This document shows positions 12,555 to 18,485 of a stretch of 22,577 nt of DNA, in pieces (within the stretch, counting starts at the first letter, position 1; each line of letters begins with the position of its first letter). The notes below the pieces were generated by a model. That model saw nothing but the letters and a program-made list of their open reading frames with translations. It ran no database searches and had not been told where the DNA came from. The stretch spans positions 1 to 22,577 of the IMG/VR virus record IMGVR_UViG_3300022910_000021; one strand, written 5' to 3'. The position numbers and the translations under genes were made by a program. This stretch comes from a virus.

Positions 12555-12877
12555 TAGCGGCCAGCCTTTCCTTTAGCGGTTGGTGCCATGACTGCGACGT
12601 CCTGGCCGTCATCCCTGGTGGTTACTACAGCCATGATCGGACGGCCCTTGCCGTCGATCAGAGGATTCTCAGAACCGATGTAATCTTCCCGGACGACTGC
12701 GGTCACCGAAGCTCCCACCCCCTTGGGGATCATGGGAGCGCTGATGTTGTGCAGTCCCGGGCACGAGTGATAGCGAGTGTGTGGCTGCGCCTCTCGGGTC
12801 ACATCCTCTGCGGGGCAGTTGGGACAGACCCAATGCTTGACAGCATTCAAAAGAGGAACAGCCACAACACTCACCAA
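12554..12877 (-). CDS. Small zinc-ribbon-like structural or assembly protein, 107 aa
   Basis: Residues 15-45 contain HWVCPNCPAEDVT ... HTRYHSCPGLHN: Cys18, Cys21, His33 or His37 and Cys39 could form a zinc site. The later part is a beta-rich VTAVVREDYIGSE and GRPIMAVVTTRDDGQDVAVM. This VCPNC...H.R.H.CPGL arrangement is, from memory, common in a small protein just downstream of actinobacteriophage capsid genes, of unknown function. The start is uncertain: TTG 12877, GTG 12874 or GTG 12865 are all possible and none has a convincing ribosome site. Confidence 0.75.
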   Translation of the reverse strand: MVSVVAVPLLNAVKHWVCPNCPAEDVTREAQPHTRYHSCPGLHNISAPMIPKGVGASVTAVVREDYIGSENPLIDGKGRPIMAVVTTRDDGQDVAVMAPTAKGKAGR

Positions 12878-12959
12878 TCAGTCGATAGAACAATGGAAGA
12901 CTCCCGGTCCGTGGGCGTCTTTACTCAGGTCTCAACCTCGCTGAAACCACTGCGCTAGA

Positions 12960-13937
12960 TTACGGCGTACCTGTCTGCAACGTCGGCACGGTGGAGCCGG
13001 AAAGGATCTGGACCAGGGACTCGTTGCGGTACAGAGCCCAGCCCAGGATGCCGTACCAGCCAACGGTGCGGAACCGCTGGAGCTTGTCGGTCACGGGACC
13101 AAGAACCGAGTTCGGCTCCTCGGTGACGACCTCGGCCAGGGCTTCACGGCCCAGGATGAAGGTCCGGTAGACCTTCGCCGAAGACGCGCCGTCAAGCGCG
13201 GTACGGGTACGGGTGTTCGTGACGAACCGCACACCCTCGAACTCGCCGAACTCACCAGTCCAGATCTTGGACTGGTCGGTGCCGTACTCGTTCGGGACAC
13301 GCCACGAGCCGGAGCCCGTCTCTTCCCGCAGGTCGTGCAGGACGTGCGGGTGGATACCACCCGCATAGAACCCGCCACCGAACTCCGGGACCTTGTTCGC
13401 GTTCAGCCAGGTGTTGGCCTTGCGAACGTCGCTCGCGCGGATGGTGTCGCCAGCCAGGATCTGGTTGGTCGCGGAACGGCTCTGAGCCCGGAGGATCTGA
13501 GTACCGGTGACCAGGTAGTCCTGGACCAGCTCGTCGAGCACGTCCGCCTGGTGCGCACCAACGGTGCGAGCGGCGACCATGTCGACGTCGGCGAAGCTGA
13601 AGTACCGCAGCTTCTTGGTGCTGGTGATCGCAGCACCGTACTCGTTGACGGTCAGGTCGACCGTCAGGGTCGGGGGCAGCTTCTGGCTGTCCACGTCCAT
13701 TTCCTCGTTCAGCGGCGTCTTGGCAGCGGTGACAGACGCGCTGTCGAAGAACTGCTGCTTCTGCATCTGAATGGTCTGCCCAGGCATCACCAGGTGACCC
13801 GGGGACTTGTCGGCAGCCCAAGCGCGGTACATCGGGTTTTCGCGGTAGACCATGTCGATAGCAAGGTCGTACGCGGTCTTGATGGTATTGTCACCAATAC
13901 CAGGCGTGGTAAGAATTGAGGTGTACTGGTTAGCCAC
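12960..13937 (-). CDS. Major capsid protein, N4-gp56 family, 325 aa
   Basis: Length and sequence match an HK97-fold major capsid protein of the N4-gp56 type: N-terminal arm (MANQYTSILTTPGIGDNT), E-loop region with PGQTIQMQKQQFF and NEEMDVDSQKL, a spine helix ADVLDELVQDYLVTGTQI, and P-domain/A-loop strands ending YGILGWALYRNESLVQI. It forms the icosahedral shell. The scaffold gene lies immediately upstream, as is standard. Start GTG 13937 with only a weak AGG-type ribosome site, unexpected for so abundant a protein; translation may be helped by coupling or mRNA structure. Confidence 0.92.
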   Translation of the reverse strand: MANQYTSILTTPGIGDNTIKTAYDLAIDMVYRENPMYRAWAADKSPGHLVMPGQTIQMQKQQFFDSASVTAAKTPLNEEMDVDSQKLPPTLTVDLTVNEYGAAITSTKKLRYFSFADVDMVAARTVGAHQADVLDELVQDYLVTGTQILRAQSRSATNQILAGDTIRASDVRKANTWLNANKVPEFGGGFYAGGIHPHVLHDLREETGSGSWRVPNEYGTDQSKIWTGEFGEFEGVRFVTNTRTRTALDGASSAKVYRTFILGREALAEVVTEEPNSVLGPVTDKLQRFRTVGWYGILGWALYRNESLVQILSGSTVPTLQTGTP

Positions 13938-13974
13938 CGGTCAGCCTGTCTTGTCGGCTGCCTGGCTGTGATGC

Positions 13975-14517
13975 TCAGGCAGAAGTGGGGATGGGCGTTT
14001 TGCCCGTGAGGTACTCGAAGTAAAGATCGGGGTTTCCCTTGGCGGCAGTCGCAGCTGCCTGCAACATGCCGAGCTGCTGACTCTCCACGTCCGGGGTGGT
14101 GTTCCCCGTAGCGGAGGCCTGGTTCTGAATGCGTGACCATTGGGCGGCCATAGCTGCGGTGGGGTCTTCATTAGCGGCAGCACTCGAATTAGTGTCGGTG
14201 GCTGCACTCGCGTCAGTAGGTGCCGAGCTCTGTGAGACGAAGCCGAATTTCTCAGCCCACGCCTTGAGGTTTTCTTCTGAAACTTCAAGGTCGGAGGGAA
14301 CGAGTTCTGCGTACTTCGTGTCGACGCCGACTTTGTCCAGAACCTTGGAAAGCTGGTTAGCGCGAACGGTAGGACGGAGGGTCTTAAGCTCCTCCTCGAA
14401 CGCCTTCTTAGAAGCGTTCGCTTCCTTTAGCTGCTTACGCAGCTGCTTGACAAGGTCCGAGCCGGTAGGCTGGTCGTTGTCGTTGTCGTCGTCTTCCCAG
14501 ATGTCGTCAGCAGACAT
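13975..14517 (-). CDS. Capsid scaffolding protein, 180 aa
   Basis: Acidic N-terminus (MSADDIWEDDDNDNDQ), a coiled-coil stretch at about 20-52 (VKQLRKQLKEANASKKAFEEE), a central helical domain, a Ser/Ala/Thr-rich linker (100-130) and a short C-terminal part. This composition and the position directly before the major capsid gene are typical of phage scaffold proteins, which shape the procapsid and then leave or are degraded. GGGAG sits upstream of ATG 14517. A leader of about 120 bases separates it from the tRNA. No protease motif is visible in it or its neighbours. Confidence 0.88.
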   Translation of the reverse strand: MSADDIWEDDDNDNDQPTGSDLVKQLRKQLKEANASKKAFEEELKTLRPTVRANQLSKVLDKVGVDTKYAELVPSDLEVSEENLKAWAEKFGFVSQSSAPTDASAATDTNSSAAANEDPTAAMAAQWSRIQNQASATGNTTPDVESQQLGMLQAAATAAKGNPDLYFEYLTGKTPIPTSA

Positions 14518-14636
14518 GGTGCTTTTCTCCCATAAATAGTTCCGTGAGCCGAGCGGTCAGTCCGGGGTTGGCTGGCGCTGCTCTCACTGCCGGTGGCTAA
14601 ATACACTTCAACGGGGCCGGTCGATCCGTGAAGGAG

Positions 14637-14707
14637 TGAGCGTGGCAGGAATCGAACCTGCACCCTCCCCTTATTGTGGGGAGTTCTGCCTTAGATGTGC
14701 ACGCACC
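14637..14707 (-). tRNA. tRNA-like gene with C33 anticodon loop (AAT if read)
   Basis: On the minus strand: acceptor GTGCGTG (14706-14700) with CACGCTC (14644-14638), one T-T mismatch; T stem GCAGG/CCTGC with loop TTCGATT (14656-14650); discriminator A at 14637; anticodon stem TCCCC/GGGGA (14682-14678/14670-14666). The anticodon loop 14677-14671 is ACAATAA, so position 33 is C rather than U, and 34-36 would be AAT. The D arm is short (TCT/AGA, 5-base loop AAGGC). It lies between the HNH gene and the scaffold gene and is co-oriented with the late operon. Aminoacylation and decoding are uncertain. Confidence 0.55.
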
Positions 14708-14712
14708 ATTGT

Positions 14713-14741
14713 TTGCCTTCTCGTCCCAGGCGTGATAGGGT
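14713..14741 (+). promoter_or_regulatory. Possible promoter for the HNH gene, near-leaderless
   Basis: TTGCCT at 14713-14718 and TAGGGT at 14736-14741 are separated by exactly 17 bases, resembling actinobacterial -35 and TANNNT -10 elements. Transcription would begin about 7 bases later, at or next to ATG 14749, which would make the mRNA almost leaderless, a known mode in actinobacteria. This agrees with the lack of a good ribosome site before the gene. The gene points against the operon around it, so it needs its own promoter. Confidence 0.35.
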
Positions 14742-14748
14742 TCGACTC

Positions 14749-15102
14749 ATGCCATACAAGAACAAGGACGATCTGAGGAAGTTTCAGCGAGAGTGGAAGG
14801 CGGCACGCCGTCAGGCGTGGATTGACAGCCAAGGCGCGAAGTGTATTGACTGCAACTCGACCGAGAGGCTTGAGGTGGATCATGTTGACCCAAGTCAGAA
14901 ACTTATGCGGCCCAGTCTTATTTGGTCGCTGGCCGAAGCCAATCCGAAAAGGATCGCCGAACTGGCCAAATGCGTCTTGCGCTGCCATGATTGCCACCAA
15001 GTAAAAACCAAGCGGCAGCGGGCCGGGCGGGAGTCGAACTCGCCTGTCACCATGCGGCCCTGGCTTCTCAAAGAAGCCGAAGTACTAGTACTACAACAAT
15101 AA
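14749..15102 (+). CDS. HNH endonuclease family protein, 117 aa
   Basis: ATG 14749 begins a basic helix (MPYKNKDDLRKFQREWKAAR), then Cys32-x2-Cys35 (KCIDCNS), LEVDHVDP with the catalytic His45, and CVLRCHDCHQVKT with Cys79, Cys82 and His83. This is the zinc-braced beta-beta-alpha HNH fold of free-standing phage nucleases. It is the only plus-strand protein gene in the long minus-strand region, as expected for a selfish homing nuclease, though HNH proteins can also aid DNA packaging. Residues 92-104 (GRESNSPVTMRP) are the antisense of a truncated tRNA, so the C-terminal tail may be acquired. The gene's end overlaps a minus-strand micro-gene. Confidence 0.85.
   Translation: MPYKNKDDLRKFQREWKAARRQAWIDSQGAKCIDCNSTERLEVDHVDPSQKLMRPSLIWSLAEANPKRIAELAKCVLRCHDCHQVKTKRQRAGRESNSPVTMRPWLLKEAEVLVLQQ
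15020..15060 (-). ncRNA. Truncated tRNA minihelix (acceptor plus T arm only)
   Basis: On the minus strand GGGCCG (15060-15055) pairs with CGGCCC (15025-15020), and GCGAG (15043-15039) with CCCGC (15031-15027; one A-C mismatch) around TTCGACT, a proper T-loop. Only 10 bases link the acceptor and T arm, so D and anticodon arms are absent. It lies antisense to the HNH 3' end and just after the 20-residue membrane ORF. It could be a tRNA relic or a minihelix substrate for RNase P or CCA-adding enzyme. Confidence 0.4.
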
Positions 15103-15130
15103 CCACAAGAACAATTGCGAGCAGACTCAT
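15068..15130 (-). CDS. 20-residue hydrophobic membrane micro-protein
   Basis: ATG 15130 begins two bases after the stop of the next upstream micro-gene and runs to TGA 15068-15070. After MSLLA the peptide is nearly all Ile, Val and Leu (IVLVVIVVVLVLRLL), enough for one membrane span, with a single Arg near the end. Its stop lies at the start of a 6-bp hairpin (GGCTTC/GAAGCC). Its 3' 35 bases overlap the HNH gene on the other strand. Real coding is plausible from position and hydrophobicity but no ribosome site is strong. Confidence 0.4.
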   Translation of the reverse strand: MSLLAIVLVVIVVVLVLRLL

Positions 15131-15132
15131 GA

Positions 15133-15237
15133 TCAGAATCCAATCGGCAACTGCGTGATTACTTCGTTCCAAACACCTACGAGCAAGGCGGCCAGGAAAA
15201 TACCAAGCGCCACACTAAGAATGGACCAGCCATCCAT
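15133..15237 (-). CDS. 34-residue single-pass membrane micro-protein
   Basis: ATG 15237 shares one base with the TAA of the 321-residue gene (TAATG junction), indicating coupled translation. The peptide starts MDGWS, has one membrane span (ILSVALGIFLAALLVGVW) and ends NEVITQLPIGF. With the 20-residue ORF after it, it makes a pair of tiny membrane proteins between virion-protein genes and the scaffold. Such small proteins can be pinholins, ejection-channel parts or superinfection-exclusion peptides; none of these can be chosen from sequence. Confidence 0.6.
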   Translation of the reverse strand: MDGWSILSVALGIFLAALLVGVWNEVITQLPIGF

Positions 15238-16202
15238 TAGATTGACCCTTCACTAGACTTGTTGAGGGACGTCTTGCTCTGACCAGACCCGCCACTGAAG
15301 GTGGCGCGTTCCTGCGAGGCAAGCTTCTTGCGCTTGCCCGCAGCCTGGCCGTCACCCAGGAAGGCTTCACTGACCAGGTCGGCCTGCGTCACATTGTCAC
15401 CGCCATAGATCTGGGACAGCTTGTCGGTGGTCTGCTGCTCTTGGCCGATGAACCCCAGACCCTGCTGGATGTCGTTCAGGCTTGCGCCCGTACGCCCGAT
15501 GGTCTCGGCGTTCGCCTGGTTCAGGGAGAAGCCCTGCTGGGATGCCGTAGCGGCAGCTTCCGCTGCCTTGATGCGCTGCTCGATCAAAGGCTGGGCCTTC
15601 TTCGGATCGAGCGCGTAAGCGATCATGTCGCCAGTGTTGTACCACTGGCCGAAGAAATCCTTGGTCGAAGCAGGAGCCTTGTTGATGGCTTCGGCTACGG
15701 TGTCGACCCGGGACTTGACCTCGGTCGGACTGACGTCCATGGCGAGGAAGTTCTCGAAGTCCTTGGTCGAGTCGTAGAAGCCGATGGGCAGCCCGGCGGA
15801 CTGCATCACCTGGCGGTACGCTCGCTCGGTAGCGATGTACTCGGCTGGAGAAAGGACGGGGAGTCCGGCCTTCAGGCGCTTGTCGTTGGCCGAGAACCTT
15901 TCCTTGTACTCCTTGGTTTCCTTCAGCTTGATAGCGATGACGTCGGCTCCGAAGCCGTCCTGGATCATCTTGACGATCTGAGGAGCGAGAGAACCAAGAC
16001 CGTACGAATCGAAGAGGTCGCCGATGGCGACGGCTGCGTCACGGTCTGAACCGTAGAGCGCACCGTAAGGATCGTTCTTCTTCGCCCTAGCGGCATCAAG
16101 GGCCGCCTTGGCGGCGGCCGACCCCTGATAACCCTTCTTCTTGACTGCTCCTGCGAGACTACGCCTGGCCGCATTGGGGAGCAGGTTGTCCTTGGCGGCC
16201 AT
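15237..16202 (-). CDS. Helical virion/ejection-type protein, 321 aa
   Basis: ATG 16202 overlaps the upstream stop by one base. The protein is mostly helical, soluble and Ala/Lys/Gln-rich: DLFDSYGLGSLAPQIVKMIQ (about 60-80) and LKETKEYKERFSANDKRL (about 92-110) parallel the LKNTSWYKKN region of its 287-residue neighbour, suggesting paralogy. Residues 115-230 are amphipathic helices; the C-terminus is basic and Ser/Gly-rich (GKRKKLASQERATFSGG). There is no enzymatic motif. It most resembles internal virion proteins that exit with the DNA in podovirus-like phages, but this is inferred from context. Confidence 0.65.
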   Translation of the reverse strand: MAAKDNLLPNAARRSLAGAVKKKGYQGSAAAKAALDAARAKKNDPYGALYGSDRDAAVAIGDLFDSYGLGSLAPQIVKMIQDGFGADVIAIKLKETKEYKERFSANDKRLKAGLPVLSPAEYIATERAYRQVMQSAGLPIGFYDSTKDFENFLAMDVSPTEVKSRVDTVAEAINKAPASTKDFFGQWYNTGDMIAYALDPKKAQPLIEQRIKAAEAAATASQQGFSLNQANAETIGRTGASLNDIQQGLGFIGQEQQTTDKLSQIYGGDNVTQADLVSEAFLGDGQAAGKRKKLASQERATFSGGSGQSKTSLNKSSEGSI

Positions 16203-17065
16203 CAGGCGTCAAATCCAAAATCTTTGAGGACGCTGTGAGCAACAGCGAAAGTGGAGTCTTGGGCATTCTGCGTCTTGAGCCACGCTGGATCCTTGCGCAT
16301 GTCCTGCTCGAACTGCCACAAGGACTTGGATCCAGGGGATCCATCCGTCTTCGTTCCGCTGATAGCGGAGCGGATGTCCTTGTCGAACAAGTCAATGTCG
16401 GCGGGGTTCATCTCAAGGATCTTCGCCTTGGACTCGATGAAAGGAGAGACGATGTCCTGAAGGTCGACTCCAGCGTCGAGCTCCTTGGCGAAACCAGGAG
16501 CAAGGCTCTTCGCCATGTTCCGGATCTGGCGCTGGAAGAACGCAGCGTCGTTGTTGCCCTTGGCTATGGACTGAGCCCAGCCCTGCTCGGTTGCCTTGCT
16601 GAGCTTGACACCGTTGCGGTACGCCGTCTGGCGAACCGTCTCGATATCATTCCCGGCAGACCCATGATAGACGCCGTTAGTAACTCGTACATAAGTAGCA
16701 AGAGTGTCGCGAATCTGAGCTTCATTCCACCCGAACTTCATTGCGTTCTGAGTGATCCTGGAAAGCGTCGCGCTCGAAGCCGTAGCTCCGAGCTGCATGG
16801 ACGCGTCCTTGATCTGGGCGTACAGCGAGTTCTTCTTCTGGTTGAACGACGCCGGATCAGAGGACTTCAGCAGATCGTACTGCCGAGCGGCCTCGCCGTT
16901 CTTCTTGTACCAGCTGGTATTCTTCAGCTTGGCAACGAAGCGGTCAGCAGCCCAGTTACCCTTGACCGCTGCGTTGAACAGCTTCCACAAGGACTTGTCA
17001 TGCTTCAGGAAGGACAGCGCAAATCCATACTGCTGAGCGAGCTCAGCCTTACTGAGGTTCGGCAC
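16202..17065 (-). CDS. Helical virion/ejection-type protein, 287 aa
   Basis: GTG 17065 starts two bases after the NlpC/P60 gene's stop with AAGGGG nearby. The sequence is helical: LSKAELAQQYGFALSFLKHD, LFNAAVKGNWAADRF, then VAKLKNTSWYKKNGEAARQY, a Trp-Tyr pattern I associate with internal or tape-like proteins of actinobacteriophages. A long central helical part follows (SLYAQIKDASMQLGATA, LATYVRVTNGVYHG), and the C-terminus holds DPAWLKTQNAQDSTF. It has no membrane segment. Grouping with the giant protein, the hydrolase and the 321-residue protein suggests an ejection module. Confidence 0.65.
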   Translation of the reverse strand: MPNLSKAELAQQYGFALSFLKHDKSLWKLFNAAVKGNWAADRFVAKLKNTSWYKKNGEAARQYDLLKSSDPASFNQKKNSLYAQIKDASMQLGATASSATLSRITQNAMKFGWNEAQIRDTLATYVRVTNGVYHGSAGNDIETVRQTAYRNGVKLSKATEQGWAQSIAKGNNDAAFFQRQIRNMAKSLAPGFAKELDAGVDLQDIVSPFIESKAKILEMNPADIDLFDKDIRSAISGTKTDGSPGSKSLWQFEQDMRKDPAWLKTQNAQDSTFAVAHSVLKDFGFDA

Positions 17066-17067
17066 TG

Positions 17068-17697
17068 TTACCCCTTCCCGTACTTGATGTGGACGCCGGT
17101 CGCGCCTTCGTTCTTACCGAGCTTGCGGATCCGACTCGGCCTGCCGGGCCGGGAGAACTCCATGATCTGACCGTTGCCCATGTACAGGGCAACATGGTCC
17201 GCGCCGTTGTTGCGGGACGAGTTGTCCCAGGTGACCAGGTCGCCAGCCTGAAGCTGGCCCAACGGTATGTGCTCTCCTGCGCCGTTCTGTTGGTAGCTGA
17301 CGCGAGGCAGATGCACACCGAAGTGACCGAGGACGTACTGAGTAAACCCGGAGCAGTCGAACGAAGTGGACGGGTTGGACCCACCCCACTTGTACTGCAT
17401 TCCCAGGAACTTCTTGGCGTAGGCGACGACGTCGGCACGAGTGCCGGTCGCGTCGGATCCCACGGATCCTTCAACGCCAGGCCCAGCGGCTGGCGGACGG
17501 GACAACTGCTGCAACATCTGAGAGAAGCTCAAGCCAGACGTGCCATCGTTGAATGCTCCGCTGAACGTCGCCAAGTCCGCCGATGGCAGAATGTTGTCGA
17601 TGTCCGGGGCATCCATGCCCATGCCGGTAGTGACGTCGTCCAGCGACGTGTCAATCGCGCCGAAGGCGTCAGGCTTCGACGCAGGCTGTTCGCTCAT
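17068..17697 (-). CDS. NlpC/P60-type peptidoglycan hydrolase, 209 aa
   Basis: ATG 17697 overlaps the upstream stop as ATGA and is preferred over the open frame further upstream to 17763. Residues 1-85 form a low-complexity Asp/Ser/Gly-rich N-terminal part. The catalytic domain follows: QYKWGGSNPSTSFDCSGFTQ with nucleophile Cys115, GDLVTWDNSSRNNGADHVAL with His168, and IMEFSR with a possible third residue at Glu180. The family cuts stem peptides in peptidoglycan (endopeptidase). Its place among internal-protein genes, apart from the lysis cassette, suggests a virion-borne enzyme that opens the wall during DNA entry. Confidence 0.88.
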   Translation of the reverse strand: MSEQPASKPDAFGAIDTSLDDVTTGMGMDAPDIDNILPSADLATFSGAFNDGTSGLSFSQMLQQLSRPPAAGPGVEGSVGSDATGTRADVVAYAKKFLGMQYKWGGSNPSTSFDCSGFTQYVLGHFGVHLPRVSYQQNGAGEHIPLGQLQAGDLVTWDNSSRNNGADHVALYMGNGQIMEFSRPGRPSRIRKLGKNEGATGVHIKYGKG

Positions 17698-18485
17698 GCA
17701 ACCGCCCCAATCGCGCCCTGGAGGGCGTTCATGTAGGTGGTGGCCGCCTGATACGCGCCCCACTCAGGATCGCCCTGAGCCTGATCCTCGAGGTAGCCAG
17801 CCGGGTTGAACCCCGACTTCGAGGTAGAACTCGAGCGGCTGTTGCCGTTCGGGTCAGTGGTCGTCGTGGTGGTCGTGCTAGCAGGGTTGGCCTTGAACTT
17901 CGAGATCATCATCGATGTGTACCGGTCCAGCTCGCCGTCTTCCGGGTCTCGTCCGAGCTGCTCTTTGAATAGCGTTCGGATCGCAGCCTGGGCGTCAGAC
18001 TTGCTGGGGATTGAGTACTGTGTCGAGGTGTTCGTCGTGGTCTTCGGCTCCGCAGTGGCGGAGCCAGCCCCGCCCTTGAACGTGCCCTGTTTTTCAAGCA
18101 TGTCCATAAACGCCCACGGCGTCAGGTTCTTCTTGCCTGCGGCGTTGAACGACGCGGTCTGCTTGACCGCGTACGTCCAGGCCTGAAGCATGGCATCGAA
18201 GTCGTTCGGATCCTTGATGACGCCAGCGCCGTACATCCGCTTGCCCCACTGGGCGCGCTCTTCGTCCGACCACTGATAGAAAGCGCCAACCGCTTGAGTG
18301 AGTGGGAGCTCTCTACGAGTCCACCCACCAGGCGCTTGCGCTTCGTGATCACCAGTCATTCCACCGAGGTAGACATTCGGCTCTGCATTGACGGCGGAAG
18401 CGCCGCCGCCGAGTGCGGCCCGTCCGGCTGGCGAGTTGATGAAGCTACTGAAGTCAAGCCCACCTGCGCCATTCTCCTGTGCCAC
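17694..18485 (-). CDS. Virion-associated protein, 263 aa
   Basis: GTG 18485 shares one base with the stop of the giant gene (TAGTG). It contains a flexible N-terminus, a helical region with LTQAVGAFYQWSDEERAQWG and DPNDFDAMLQAWTYAVKQTA (about 62-115), a second helical domain IRTLFKEQLGRDPEDGELDRY (about 168-190), then a striking seven-Thr linker followed by a Ser-rich tail and a short final helix. The FxxLGRDPxxxELxxY piece resembles a repeat often found in internal or tape-type phage proteins. No enzyme motif is seen. Probably part of the same ejection or structural module. Confidence 0.65.
   Translation of the reverse strand: MAQENGAGGLDFSSFINSPAGRAALGGGASAVNAEPNVYLGGMTGDHEAQAPGGWTRRELPLTQAVGAFYQWSDEERAQWGKRMYGAGVIKDPNDFDAMLQAWTYAVKQTASFNAAGKKNLTPWAFMDMLEKQGTFKGGAGSATAEPKTTTNTSTQYSIPSKSDAQAAIRTLFKEQLGRDPEDGELDRYTSMMISKFKANPASTTTTTTTDPNGNSRSSSTSKSGFNPAGYLEDQAQGDPEWGAYQAATTYMNALQGAIGAVA

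Noticed and set aside
15057-15090. tRNA-Gln with anticodon TTG on the minus strand (GGCTT/AAGCC hairpin)
   Set aside because: The hairpin has a good loop, but no D arm or acceptor strand lies upstream; it contains the stop of a membrane micro-gene instead.
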